Shown here piece by piece: positions 1 through 7,558 of a stretch of 11,850 nt of DNA. The notes under the pieces were generated by a model. The model was not told the DNA's origin. It searched no databases and saw only the letters and a program-made list of their open reading frames with translations. Source of the DNA: JBGTKH01 sp041744735 (GTDB lineage: Bacteria; Planctomycetota; Planctomycetia; Pirellulales; Pirellulaceae); assembly GCA_041744735.1 (NCBI GenBank), contig JBGTKH010000359.1:1-11850 (forward strand), written 5' to 3'. The translations under genes were made by a program, and so were the position numbers. How positions within the stretch are numbered: the first letter of the stretch is position 1; the number at the start of each line of letters is the position of its first letter.

Positions 1-165
1 GGCATCCCAAAGGATAACGGTTTCGTCTTCACCGGCGGAGGCCAGCGTCTTACCATCGGGACTAAAGGCGATACACCACACAGCATCTGTATGTCGGTCC
101 ATCACCTGCCCGTCATTTTGTAGGGCTGAACCGGCGGAATGGCGCTGTCGGGAGGGCATTGCCAT
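1..165 (-). CDS. WD40-repeat protein, partial (runs off the left edge)
   Basis: Reading the minus strand leftwards from an ATG at 165 gives 55 codons open to the window edge. The last 32 or so residues form one WD40 repeat: an RHTDAVW segment, then AFSPDGKTLASAGEDETV, then the closing ILWD. WD40 repeats build beta-propellers used as protein-interaction platforms, and long WD40 proteins are frequent in planctomycetes. No signal peptide is visible. The start is uncertain: a second ATG lies at 159, and the frame stays open upstream through the palindromic repeat at 191-310, which may have inserted in or near the original 5' end. It may be an intact gene with an odd N-terminus or a truncated copy; the rest of the gene is outside the window. 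Confidence 0.65.
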   Translation of the reverse strand, partial: MAMPSRQRHSAGSALQNDGQVMDRHTDAVWCIAFSPDGKTLASAGEDETVILWDA

Positions 166-190
166 GCCAACTGCTTCACCGCCGGGACGA

Positions 191-310
191 GCGGCTTGTT
201 GATTTAGTAACCCGAAGCGTAAGCGAGGGCGTCCTTTCCTCCCTCGCTTACGCTTCGGGTTATGATTTACGCCATACGTTGCTTCGACGCCGACTAAATA
301 AACAAGCCGC
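191..310. repeat. Nested palindromic repeat (planctomycete dispersed type)
   Basis: Two inverted repeats are nested. The inner arms 208-229 and 241-262 (22 nt each, TAACCCGAAGCG... and its complement) match perfectly around an 11-nt spacer. The outer arms 191-207 and 294-310 (17 nt, reading GCGGCTTGTT... on the left) are complementary except at one position. The inner unit is of a kind I recognise as scattered through planctomycete genomes. It lies between two minus-strand genes, so it could act as a transcription terminator or an RNA hairpin, or it could be a non-autonomous mobile element. Confidence 0.85.
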
Positions 311-409
311 CAGCCCGGCGGGGTCGGCAATTCCGTTGCCGTCAGCGTGTTGGGGGCGATTTCCTTCGCTGGCGCTTCGGCTTGTGTGAGCGGGGCGTCG
401 CGGGATGGC

Positions 410-1096
410 TTAAATCGACTCGACGTGAATCCCGCGGCGGACGCGTTCTTTGCGGCGGGCGGAGTCGATTAAATTGGCCACTCGTTTCACATCGTCGATG
501 CCGCGCAGCAGGAGTACTGGGTGCGACGTGTCGCTGGAGTTGATCTTGATCGTGCCGACGCCCAACATGCGTTCGACCAGGCCTTGCTCGAACGTGATGT
601 CGTCCATGTCGATCACTTCGATGCGGTCCGTGGTGCGTTTTAGGATTCCCTCTTGGTGAATGAACCGTTGCGACGTCAGCTCGTAATGCATGCTCCACTT
701 TCGATACAGCAGAGTCAGGCCGAGCAATAGCCAGAGCAGCACAATCACAACCAGAGCGATCGGCAAACCGAGCGGCGGCAGCAGGATGCCTCCCACGAGC
801 ACGGCAATACTCAGCAGAGTGCCGCCGAGCCAACTGCCCAACATCGCTTTCGCCGAGAAGCCGCCCTGCCAGATGGCATCCTCGACGTCGCCGTTTCCCT
901 GATCGCGCGGTTGGAACGCGCGGCGCGCGGCGCTCGTTGCGGTCACCGGATCGGGTTTTGCCGCCGCCGAGTTGGATGCGGGTTGGTTTTCCGGCAGCGT
1001 GTCGGCCGCGTTGGGATCGGCATCCATTCGCTCGCCGCAACGATGACAGAAGACTCCTCCCTCGGAAACGTCGACACCACACGCTTTGCATTTCAT
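410..1096 (-). CDS. Zinc-ribbon and bacterial PH-domain membrane protein
   Basis: This 228-residue protein has three parts. Residues 1-24 form a short zinc ribbon with two CxxC pairs (C3/C6 and C17/C20). Residues 25-80 are a polar linker rich in Ala, Pro and Asn. Residues 85-132 hold two closely spaced hydrophobic segments ending in YRKW, typical of a membrane hairpin. Residues 137-212 resemble the bacterial PH (bPH_2, formerly DUF304) domain of YdbS-type proteins, with the TSQRFIHQEGIL and DRIEVIDMDDI stretches and a repeated-strand pattern. Such proteins sit in the cytoplasmic membrane with the PH domain inside; their role is poorly known. The start is supported by GGGAAG about 8 nt before the ATG. 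It is transcribed divergently from nrdR. Family assignment is from pattern recognition. Confidence 0.8.
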   Translation of the reverse strand: MKCKACGVDVSEGGVFCHRCGERMDADPNAADTLPENQPASNSAAAKPDPVTATSAARRAFQPRDQGNGDVEDAIWQGGFSAKAMLGSWLGGTLLSIAVLVGGILLPPLGLPIALVVIVLLWLLLGLTLLYRKWSMHYELTSQRFIHQEGILKRTTDRIEVIDMDDITFEQGLVERMLGVGTIKINSSDTSHPVLLLRGIDDVKRVANLIDSARRKERVRRGIHVESI

Positions 1097-1175
1097 GACA
1101 GCTACTTCCCGTGTGAATACTGAAGTTCGGTCAATTCCAGCGGCGGTATTATAGCCGGTAGGGAACGGGGGACAC

Positions 1176-1265
1176 GGGGTCGGGAGTCTTTTTCAATTTT
1201 GGCGAAATCCCATTTGGCAATCGTTGGAACGGAAATCGCCAGAATTGAAAAAGACTCCCGACCCC
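1176..1265. mobile_element. MITE/REP-like inverted repeat in the nrdR promoter region
   Basis: Two 30-nt arms, 1176-1205 (beginning GGGGTCGGGAGTC) and 1236-1265 (ending GACTCCCGACCCC), are complementary at 29 of 30 positions around a 30-nt spacer. It has no coding capacity, and no transposase lies nearby. The long arms, small size and intergenic position suit a MITE or a REP-type palindrome moved by a transposase elsewhere in the genome. It fills most of the gap between the divergent PH-domain gene and nrdR, so it may affect the promoters of both. Confidence 0.75.
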
Positions 1266-1291
1266 CTTCGCCGCAGCGGACGCGGTTATTG

Positions 1292-1297
1292 TATAGT
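1292..1297 (+). promoter_or_regulatory. Possible -10 box of nrdR, implying a leaderless transcript
   Basis: TATAGT lies six bases before the nrdR ATG at 1304, so transcription from it would begin at or next to the start codon. No Shine-Dalgarno sequence is visible before that ATG. No good -35 box is present. The prediction is weak. Confidence 0.3.
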
Positions 1298-1303
1298 TAC
1301 AGC

Positions 1304-1777
1304 ATGCGTTGCCCGTTTTGCCGAACCGATAACGACCGCGTGATTGATTCGCGTGCCAGCCAGGATGGATTCGCCATCCGCCGGCGGCGTGAATGTTTGG
1401 CATGCAAGCGGCGGTACACAACTTATGAGCAGATCGAGGAATTTGTGCTCAAGGTCGTGAAGAAGGACGGCGTGCGCGAGCCGTTCGAGCGGGAGAAAAT
1501 CCGCCGCGGATTAGCCAAGGCCTGCTGGAAGCGGCCGGTCAGCGACGAACAAATTGAAGAGTTGATTCAGGCGGTCGAGCGTGAAGTTTACGCCGGCTTT
1601 GAATCCGAGGTGGACAGCCATCACATCGGCGAGCTGGTGATGGAATTCCTGGGTCGACTGGATCAAGTAGCTTACGTCCGGTTTGCCAGCGTCTATCGCG
1701 AGTTCAAAGACGTGCGAGATTTTGTTGACGAGCTGCAGCCGATGCTGCGGCAAACGAAACGTCCGCCGAAGCCGTAG
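1304..1777 (+). CDS. nrdR: Transcriptional repressor NrdR
   Basis: NrdR senses ATP and dATP and represses ribonucleotide reductase genes. The 157-residue product has the usual length. An N-terminal zinc ribbon (MRCPFC at residues 1-6, C31 and C34 in CLACKRRYTTYE) precedes an ATP-cone domain at about residues 46-136, which contains VVKKDGVREPFEREKI. The start at 1304 is chosen because NrdR proteins begin MRCPFC; the frame is open for 35 more codons upstream, but that stretch is encoded by the inverted repeat at 1176-1265 and is not NrdR-like. No Shine-Dalgarno sequence is visible. The stop codon lies inside the first hairpin of the repeat at 1773-1845. The gene stands alone, not beside a ribonucleotide reductase gene. 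The identification is firm. Confidence 0.97.
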   Translation: MRCPFCRTDNDRVIDSRASQDGFAIRRRRECLACKRRYTTYEQIEEFVLKVVKKDGVREPFEREKIRRGLAKACWKRPVSDEQIEELIQAVEREVYAGFESEVDSHHIGELVMEFLGRLDQVAYVRFASVYREFKDVRDFVDELQPMLRQTKRPPKP

Positions 1778-1845
1778 CGGAAGTCGTGAGACTTCGGTCC
1801 TGTGCCTGCGTTGCGTGCATCCGAACTCTCACGAGTTCGGCTACG
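1773..1845. repeat. Pair of inverted hairpin repeats between convergent genes
   Basis: Two 25-nt units, 1773-1797 and 1821-1845, are inverted copies of each other with three differences. Each folds on its own: GAAGTC-GTGA-GACTTC (1780-1795) and CCGAACTC-TCAC-GAGTTCGG (1821-1840). Two of the three differences are a compensating C/G exchange within the stem. The pair separates nrdR from the convergent polyprenyl synthase gene, where it could stop transcription from both sides. No T-tract follows, so it is not a classical intrinsic terminator. Confidence 0.8.
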
Positions 1846-1880
1846 TTGACAATGCGCGAATTGAGATTCGAAGCGCCTTA

Positions 1881-2885
1881 TCACTGCGCGCGGCTGACAA
1901 CGAATTCGGTCAGCGAACACAGCACCTGTTGGGCAGGCCCCGGTTCCAGCACGTCAATCGCGTCGCGAGCTTGTTCGGCGTAGCCGCGGGCTTTGTCTCG
2001 TGCATAGCTGATGGCATCGAAGCGCTGGAACCAGCCGGATAGTGCTTCGCGGCGATGATTGGTCTCTGCGTGCAGGATTCCCAGCACTTCGCGCCGCTCA
2101 TGTTCGTCGGCCAGTTGCAGCACGCGAATTAGCGGCAGCGTCGGTTTCTGCTGGTCCAAGTCCGTTCCTAACGACTTGCCCGTCGCGGCTTCGTCACCCA
2201 ACACGTCCAGCAGATCGTCGGCGATTTGAAACGCGATGCCCAGTTCGCGGCCGAAGTTGGCCAGCCGCTCGACGACATCCGGCGAGGCGCCGGCGTAATG
2301 AGCACCCAGCCGGCAGCAGCACGAGCACAACTCGGCCGTCTTGGCTTCAATGATTTGCAGATACTCATCCTCGCTGAGCGAAAAATTGCCGCGGCTGCCG
2401 ATTTGCCGCAGTTCGCCCTCGCAGACGATGTTGGTCGCGCGGCCGATCAAGCGGCAGGCCAACGTGCTTTCGAGCGTGCTGGCCAGATAGAAAGCGTGAG
2501 TGAATAGATAGTCGCCCAGTAGCACGCTGGCTTCGTTGTCCCAGCGCGCGTTGACCGTCGCCAAGTGCCTCCTCATATCCGCTTCGTCTAGCACGTCGTC
2601 GTGCACTAACGTGGCCGTGTGAATCATCTCGACCACCGCCGCCAATACCGAGTGATCGGGGCAGACATCGCCCGTGGCCTGGGCGGAGAGAAGCAACAAC
2701 GCCGGCCGTAGTCGTTTGCCGCCCAACAGACAGCCGTATCGCACCAGTTCGTCCACAAACGGGTAGCGGCTGCGCAATTCGCTTCGCAGAATCCGCTCGA
2801 CCTCGGCCAAGTCAGCGGCCACCGGTGCGTAAAGGGCCTGCATCAATTCGACAGCCGGTTCGTGTTGGTTGACAGTCTGACTCAC
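1881..2885 (-). CDS. Long-chain polyprenyl diphosphate synthase (IspB-like)
   Basis: This trans-isoprenyl synthase adds isopentenyl units to an allylic diphosphate to make the long side chain of a quinone. The 334-residue protein shows all family motifs: GGKRLRP (55-61), the first aspartate-rich motif DDVLD (96-100) followed by EADMRR, K182 in IEAKTAEL, and the second aspartate-rich motif DDLLD (223-227) after IAFQIA. The residue five before the first motif is a small Ala, and small residues there go with long chains. The GTG start at 2885 is chosen because GAGGA lies about 8 nt upstream and the protein then starts at the family's normal place; the frame is open for 76 more codons, but they overlap moaC. 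It lies 17 nt after moaC and is probably cotranscribed with it. Chain length cannot be read from sequence alone. Confidence 0.94.
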   Translation of the reverse strand: MSQTVNQHEPAVELMQALYAPVAADLAEVERILRSELRSRYPFVDELVRYGCLLGGKRLRPALLLLSAQATGDVCPDHSVLAAVVEMIHTATLVHDDVLDEADMRRHLATVNARWDNEASVLLGDYLFTHAFYLASTLESTLACRLIGRATNIVCEGELRQIGSRGNFSLSEDEYLQIIEAKTAELCSCCCRLGAHYAGASPDVVERLANFGRELGIAFQIADDLLDVLGDEAATGKSLGTDLDQQKPTLPLIRVLQLADEHERREVLGILHAETNHRREALSGWFQRFDAISYARDKARGYAEQARDAIDVLEPGPAQQVLCSLTEFVVSRAQ

Positions 2886-2902
2886 CGGTTGGTTCCTCGG
2901 TT

Positions 2903-3391
2903 TCAGTTTTCCGGCAGGTTCCCACGTATAAAGTGACCGCTGCAGCCCCCCGATTTTTCTTCCAGGCAAATCCGCTCGATGGTCATGCCGCGATCGACCG
3001 CTTTGCACATGTCGTAGATCGTCAATGCGGCAATGCTCACGGCGACTAGCGCTTCCATTTCGACCCCCGTACGGGCCGTCACGCGAACTTCGGATTCGAT
3101 TGCCACAGAGCACTCATCCGGGAACGTGAACGACACGGCGACGGCCTCCAGCGGCAATAAATGACAGAGCGGAATCAGATTCGACGTTCGCTTGGCGGCC
3201 ATGATTCCGGCCAGCCGGGCAACTTCCAGCACGTCGCCCTTCGCCAATTTGCGGTCGCGAATCAGTTGCAGCGTTTCGGGCGACATTCGCACGACTCCGC
3301 CAGCGCGTGCCCGCCGCTCGGTGACCGGCTTGTCGCCCACATCCACCATGCGGCTGTGCCCTTGCTCGTCAAAATGCGAAAGTCCTGTCAT
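2903..3391 (-). CDS. moaC: Cyclic pyranopterin monophosphate synthase MoaC
   Basis: MoaC completes the first stage of molybdenum cofactor synthesis, turning the MoaA product into cyclic pyranopterin monophosphate. With the ATG at 3391 the protein has 162 residues, the normal size. Family motifs are all present: MVDVGDK near residue 15, KRTSNLIPLCHLLPL (67-81), EVRVTARTGVEMEAL (101-115) and YDMCKAVDR (126-134). D127 and K130 correspond to the catalytic Asp128 and Lys131 of the E. coli enzyme. Upstream in-frame alternatives are ATG at 3415 and GTG at 3418; none of the three has a strong ribosome-binding site, and 3391 is chosen by family length. No other molybdenum cofactor gene is in the window; its partner here is the polyprenyl synthase gene. 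Confidence 0.96.
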   Translation of the reverse strand: MTGLSHFDEQGHSRMVDVGDKPVTERRARAGGVVRMSPETLQLIRDRKLAKGDVLEVARLAGIMAAKRTSNLIPLCHLLPLEAVAVSFTFPDECSVAIESEVRVTARTGVEMEALVAVSIAALTIYDMCKAVDRGMTIERICLEEKSGGCSGHFIRGNLPEN

Positions 3392-3485
3392 GACGCCCAT
3401 TGTAAGCGGCAACATCACATCGTCGAGGGGTTCACACGCTCTGATAAAACCGCAATTGACGATCTAGCACAACTCTCCGTCAACG

Positions 3486-3521
3486 AAAAAACCCGTCGCG
3501 GGGGTCTAACCGCGACGGGTT
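3486..3521 (-). terminator. Intrinsic terminator of the HTH-receiver gene
   Basis: On the minus strand an 11-bp GC-rich stem (arms 3511-3521 and 3490-3500, AACCCGTCGCG pairing perfectly) encloses a 10-nt loop and is followed by six T residues (A3486-A3491 on the plus strand, overlapping the stem by two bases). It lies about 50 nt beyond the stop codon of the gene at 3574-4146 and upstream of moaC, so it separates the two transcripts. Confidence 0.9.
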
Positions 3522-3573
3522 GAGCGAAGCTTATGTTTGGAGCGAGAAGGGAGGCCTGCGAGGTCGCAAGTCG

Positions 3574-4146
<573 letters not shown>

Positions 4147-4930
4147 CGCAGGCTCTCCATTACTCTCGTTGACTCAGGTTTCGCCGTGTCGGGCGGGGTC
4201 GCTCGGTCACGGCTTCGCACCCCGTGCTTGAGAACCGCGAACGTTGAGTTCGGTCGCGTGTGCCGGCTGACGGGCAGTCGGTTATTCACAAACATCTGGG
4301 TCGGGGTTTGACGGTAATTTGCTTCTTGGTGGCTGGGGGTCAGTTCCCTCTGATCCGCGCCTCAAATACAACATCGGCAATCTGATCGCTTGGAAGTCGG
4401 CTAAAATCCGTAAAGTAGAGAAACTTCGTTTCAACCCTTCGCGGCCGATTTCCAAAACGATCCGGCTACGTACTCGGCGTGGCACACAGGTGGGAAGACA
4501 TGCGGCTAGCCCGCGGGCCGATAGGTCGTCGGCCCACGAACATCGTGCAGGCAGTAAGCCTCTGGCAGGTCCCCCCGTCCGGCTCGCTCCGTTTTGGCGT
4601 GCACCTCGCAAGCAAGGTGTGCGGCGGAACAAGCCTTCCGATACTTAGTTTCGATTCGTTGGGGGGAAGGACTTTAGAAACTTTCGCCAGTCGTAACGGC
4701 AATTGTGGTTGCGGCGCGTCTGCCAAAGCTCACAAAGCCGACGGCTGAATCAGTCCTGCCGTCGCAAATCGTTGATAACTGATGTGTTAGTCCAAACGGT
4801 CGAGTGACGCGTACCGATTACCAATTCTACGCGGGTCGCGAAAAGATTTGTCTCGGTGTGGCGATTTCTCGTGCGGGAGATGGGGCAATCCAAGTGGGAC
4901 TTTTCCGGTGGCAACGATCTTGCCGGCTGC
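4147..4930. other. Gene-free intergenic stretch with several possible stem-loops
   Basis: No convincing gene is seen in this stretch; the open frames here have low-complexity, arginine- and proline-rich translations with no family features. A run of adjacent possible stem-loops lies at about 4500-4625, including GGGCCGA/TCGGCCC (4515-4521 with 4529-4535) and CACCT/AGGTG (4602-4606 with 4615-4619). I found no tRNA, tmRNA, RNase P, SRP or 6S signature. It could hold a structured RNA, decayed genes or long leader regions. Confidence 0.5.
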
Positions 4931-4958
4931 TCGACCGCGGCGCGAGTTCGCTTATACT
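4931..4958 (+). promoter_or_regulatory. Possible promoter of the Nudix-iscS unit
   Basis: A TATACT -10 box (4953-4958) lies 16 nt after TCGACC (4931-4936), which matches four of six bases of the -35 consensus. Transcription would start near 4965 and give a leader of about 80 nt that contains the hairpin at 4993-5016. This is predicted by pattern only. Confidence 0.4.
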
Positions 4959-4992
4959 ATCCAGCACACGCACGTTACTGTCGCTCGTGCCT

Positions 4993-5016
4993 GTAGGTTG
5001 GGTCTCCGACCCGACC
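4993..5016. repeat. Dispersed hairpin repeat in the Nudix gene leader
   Basis: The stretch begins GTAGGTTGGGTCTCCGACC and forms a seven-pair stem, GGTTGGG with CCCGACC including one G-T pair, around the loop TCTCCGA. I recognise it as a planctomycete dispersed repeat. It lies about 10 nt before the ribosome-binding site of the Nudix gene, where a hairpin could affect translation. Confidence 0.55.
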
Positions 5017-5044
5017 ACTCCGCCCCTACCGAAAGGAGTCGCTG

Positions 5045-5671
5045 ATGTCGCTGGTGCACACAGAACACGTTTTGGTTGTACCGACTGAATTGTTTCATCG
5101 TCTGGGCTATTTTCAAGGCTTTTGCTCGGACGTCGAGAAATACTTGGATGACTTGCTGAGCGCCGACCACACCAGCTACCTGCCGCGCGGCGAGATGGAG
5201 CAGGACCCGAGTTTCAAGCAACTGATCCCCTACGTCATCTTCCGGCACACCGACGAAGCCGGCGTGCAAAGCATCTTCCAATACACGCGCGGCGGCGGGC
5301 AGGGCGAACGCCGGCTGCACGCCAAACGCAGCGTCGGTATCGGCGGACACATCTCGGCCGACGACGAAACCGGCTCCAGCGATTTGCATCCGTACGAGGA
5401 GGGCCTGCGGCGCGAACTGGACGAAGAGGTGATCATCGACACCGGCTACCACCAGCAGTGCGTCGGATTGATTAACGACGACGAAACCGAAGTCGGCCGC
5501 GTCCACTTGGGCGTCGTGCACCTGTTCGACGTGCAAATCCCCGCCGTCCGGCCCCGCGAAAGCGAAATCCTCGACGCGGGATTCCGGCCGGTCTCGGAAC
5601 TACTCGCCGATTTAGAGGGCTTTGAGAGCTGGTCGCGGATTTGCCTCGAAACGCTGTTTCGGCGAGAATGA
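5045..5671 (+). CDS. Nudix-family phosphohydrolase (COG4112-like)
   Basis: The 208-residue protein resembles the MutT-related predicted phosphoesterases of COG4112. The core is a Nudix-like helix: GIGGHI at residues 98-103, acidic residues 106-108, then RRELDEEVII at 122-131, supplying the REUxEE metal-binding signature. The box is longer than the classical GX5EX7REUXEEXGU form because of an insertion at 109-117, and the final Gly is replaced. Nudix enzymes hydrolyse nucleoside diphosphates linked to another group; the substrate here cannot be told. The start is well supported by AAAGGAG 6 nt before the ATG. It ends 6 nt before the iscS start, so the two are probably cotranscribed, though a functional link is not evident. 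No signal peptide is present. Confidence 0.8.
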   Translation: MSLVHTEHVLVVPTELFHRLGYFQGFCSDVEKYLDDLLSADHTSYLPRGEMEQDPSFKQLIPYVIFRHTDEAGVQSIFQYTRGGGQGERRLHAKRSVGIGGHISADDETGSSDLHPYEEGLRRELDEEVIIDTGYHQQCVGLINDDETEVGRVHLGVVHLFDVQIPAVRPRESEILDAGFRPVSELLADLEGFESWSRICLETLFRRE

Positions 5672-5677
5672 CAGGTG

Positions 5678-6871
5678 ATGATTCGCACACCTGTATACAT
5701 GGACAACCACGCGACCACGCGGGTCGATCCGCGCGTGGTGGAGGCCATGCTGCCGTTTTTCACCGAGCACTACGGTAACGCCGGCAGCACCAGCCATCCT
5801 TTCGGCTGGGACGCGAAGGATGCGGTCGACGCCGCGCGCGAGTCGATTGCCAAGTCGATCGGCGCATCGTTGCGAGAGATTGTCTTCACGAGCGGCGCGA
5901 CCGAGAGTAACAATCTGGCGATCCGCGGCGTGGCCGAGCGCGGGCGGCGCAAGGGAAATCACATCGTCAGCGTTACGACCGAACACAAAGCGATGCTCGA
6001 TCCGTTGGCGCGTCTCAGCCGACGCGGATTCGAGGTCACGCTAATTCCGGTCGAACAAGCGGGCAACCCGTACGCCGGACGCATCACGGCCGGCCAAGTC
6101 GCCGATGCAATTCGCGACGACACGATTCTGGTCTCGGTGATGTTGGCCAACAATGAGATCGGTGTAATTCAGCCGCTGGCGGAAATCGCCGCGGTCTGTA
6201 AAGAACGCGGCGTGCTGCTGCACTGCGACGCCACGCAGGCGGTCGGCAAAATGCCTGTAAATGTCGAGCGTCTGCAGGTCGATCTGCTGAGCTTCTCGGC
6301 TCACAAAATCTACGGGCCGAAAGGCATCGGCGCACTATACGTTCGGCGACGGGCTCCTCAAGTGCGACTGGAACCGCAAATCGACGGCGGTGGTCAAGAG
6401 GGTGGCGCACGCAGCGGAACGCTGAATGTCCCCGGCATTATTGGCTTCGCGAAAGCTTTGGAACTGTGCCTGGAAGAATTGCCCGCCGAAGCCGAACGGC
6501 TCCGCATGTTGCGTGACCGATTGTATCACGGCTTGATCGAAAACCTCTCTGACGTGCAGCTAAACGGCCCGTTGCTTAGCGAGCCCGGCCTGCGGCTGCC
6601 GGGAAACCTGAATTGCAGCTTTACGTACGTCGATGGCGAGGCGCTTATGATGAGCATGCGAGACCTAGCCGTCTCGAGCGGCAGCGCCTGCACCTCCGCC
6701 AATCCCGAACCGAGCCACGTCCTGCGCGCGTTGGGACTCAGCGACGACCTAACGCGAGCCAGCCTGCGATTCGGTCTCGGACGGTTCAACACGGAAGAGG
6801 AAGTGGACTTCGCCATCGACCGGGTGGCTGAATCTGTCCAGCGGCTGCGGAAAATGAGCAGCCTGGCATAA
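5678..6871 (+). CDS. iscS: Cysteine desulfurase (IscS/NifS)
   Basis: This PLP enzyme takes sulfur from cysteine and passes it as a persulfide to Fe-S cluster scaffolds and other acceptors. The 397-residue protein is full length. Key residues by comparison with E. coli IscS are H103 (TTEHKAML), D184 and Q187 (CDATQAVG), the PLP lysine K210 (SFSAHKIYGPKG) and the persulfide cysteine C338 in SSGSACTSANPEPSHVL. The segment GGGQEGGARSGTLNVP (237-252) is the conserved glycine/arginine region. The SSGSACTS form of the cysteine loop marks it as a class I IscS/NifS enzyme rather than SufS. A GTG directly before the ATG (5675) is an alternative start. It follows the Nudix gene closely and precedes an A-type Fe-S carrier, which fits a cluster-assembly role. 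No iscU-like scaffold gene is in the window. Confidence 0.96.
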   Translation: MIRTPVYMDNHATTRVDPRVVEAMLPFFTEHYGNAGSTSHPFGWDAKDAVDAARESIAKSIGASLREIVFTSGATESNNLAIRGVAERGRRKGNHIVSVTTEHKAMLDPLARLSRRGFEVTLIPVEQAGNPYAGRITAGQVADAIRDDTILVSVMLANNEIGVIQPLAEIAAVCKERGVLLHCDATQAVGKMPVNVERLQVDLLSFSAHKIYGPKGIGALYVRRRAPQVRLEPQIDGGGQEGGARSGTLNVPGIIGFAKALELCLEELPAEAERLRMLRDRLYHGLIENLSDVQLNGPLLSEPGLRLPGNLNCSFTYVDGEALMMSMRDLAVSSGSACTSANPEPSHVLRALGLSDDLTRASLRFGLGRFNTEEEVDFAIDRVAESVQRLRKMSSLA

Positions 6872-7029
6872 GACTCCCGAAATCCGTTGCCGTAATGGGC
6901 CTGCGACAATATTTTCATGCCCAAGCCCGCGAAACGGCTTCCCCAACGCCGTGTGATCGTATATTTTAGACATGGTTAGATGTGGAAACTCACTTAACAT
7001 TCACTTTGCGAATACGGAGCAGCGAACCA

Positions 7030-7362
7030 ATGCCAGTTACCTTGACCGAAAAAGCGGCCGGCGAAGTAAAAAAGATCATGCACGAGCAGAAGCTCGATAC
7101 CGCCATGCTGTTGCGCGTGGGCGTGAGTGCGGGCGGATGCAGCGGTTTCTCGTACGCCCTGGGCTTCGATGATTCGTTCGACGAAAAGTCCGACGCCAAA
7201 TACGAACAGCACGGCGTCGCGCTGGTCGTGGATAAGAAGAGCGACCTGTACCTGGACGGCACCACGATCGACTTCTACGAAGGCATCGACAAGCGCGGTT
7301 TCCACTTTGAGAACCCGCACGCCGTCAAAAGCTGCGGTTGCGGCAGCTCCTTCCAGGTTTAA
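7030..7362 (+). CDS. erpA: A-type Fe-S cluster carrier (ErpA/IscA, HesB family)
   Basis: A-type carriers receive a Fe-S cluster and insert it into target apoproteins. The 110-residue protein has the three invariant ligand cysteines: C37 in GGCSGFSY and C102 and C104 in SCGCGSSF. The ending CGCGSSF and the GVALVVDKKS segment look closer to E. coli ErpA than to IscA, but the two are hard to separate and I take the symbol as provisional. The start at 7030 is preferred over an in-frame ATG at 6982 because the family begins close to this point and GGAG lies 10 nt upstream. It is 158 nt after iscS, so it may have its own promoter, although both genes are on the same strand and act in one pathway. 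Confidence 0.9.
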   Translation: MPVTLTEKAAGEVKKIMHEQKLDTAMLLRVGVSAGGCSGFSYALGFDDSFDEKSDAKYEQHGVALVVDKKSDLYLDGTTIDFYEGIDKRGFHFENPHAVKSCGCGSSFQV

Positions 7363-7397
7363 TTCGCACTTGTGCAGTGCTTCGTCAAAGTTGAATA

Positions 7398-7464
7398 GTG
7401 GGGTAAGCATCCTGCTTGCCAACACGATTTCCGGCGTTAAACGCAAGCTGGAAGCTTACGCCAC
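7398..7464. repeat. Long imperfect inverted repeat (planctomycete dispersed type)
   Basis: Arms 7398-7419 (GTGGGGTAAGC...) and 7443-7464 (...GCTTACGCCAC) are complementary at 19 of 22 positions around a 23-nt spacer. It follows the Fe-S carrier gene by 35 nt and could end its transcript. The motif is of a kind that recurs in planctomycete genomes. Confidence 0.75.
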
Positions 7465-7558
7465 TTACCCCTGCCGATACCAAAGCTGATCTTTGACCGT
7501 GCACGTGTGAAAGCTCGGCGACATTCCCTCGCAGTTTCGCGGTTGCTTGCCGCCATTC

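Noticed and set aside
342..1091. A 249-codon open frame on the minus strand
   Set aside because: It overlaps the zinc-ribbon/PH-domain gene almost fully in another phase, and its translation is an arginine-, histidine- and serine-rich mix with no domain, typical of a shadow frame in G+C-rich DNA.
1199..1303. Upstream 35-codon extension of nrdR
   Set aside because: It is encoded by the inverted repeat, does not resemble NrdR, and the family begins at the MRCPFC now used as start.
2886..3113. Upstream 76-codon extension of the polyprenyl synthase gene
   Set aside because: It lies inside moaC in another frame and has no synthase features; the GTG at 2885 with GAGGA upstream is a better start.
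4335..4365. GGGGGTCAGTTCCCT-type sequence that recalls REP elements tied to transposases
   Set aside because: No inverted partner arm was found nearby, so I cannot support a repeat element.
4319..4748. Open frames of 86-116 codons on both strands in the long intergenic region
   Set aside because: None shows a recognisable domain, a good ribosome-binding site or coding-like composition, and they overlap each other in different phases.
4952..5536. A 194-codon minus-strand frame opposite the Nudix gene
   Set aside because: It mirrors the Nudix gene, whose start, ribosome-binding site and catalytic motif are clear.
6870..6880. An 11-nt match (AAGACTCCCGA) after iscS to the arm of the element at 1176-1265
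   Set aside because: It is too short and lacks the second arm; it could be a remnant but chance is as likely.
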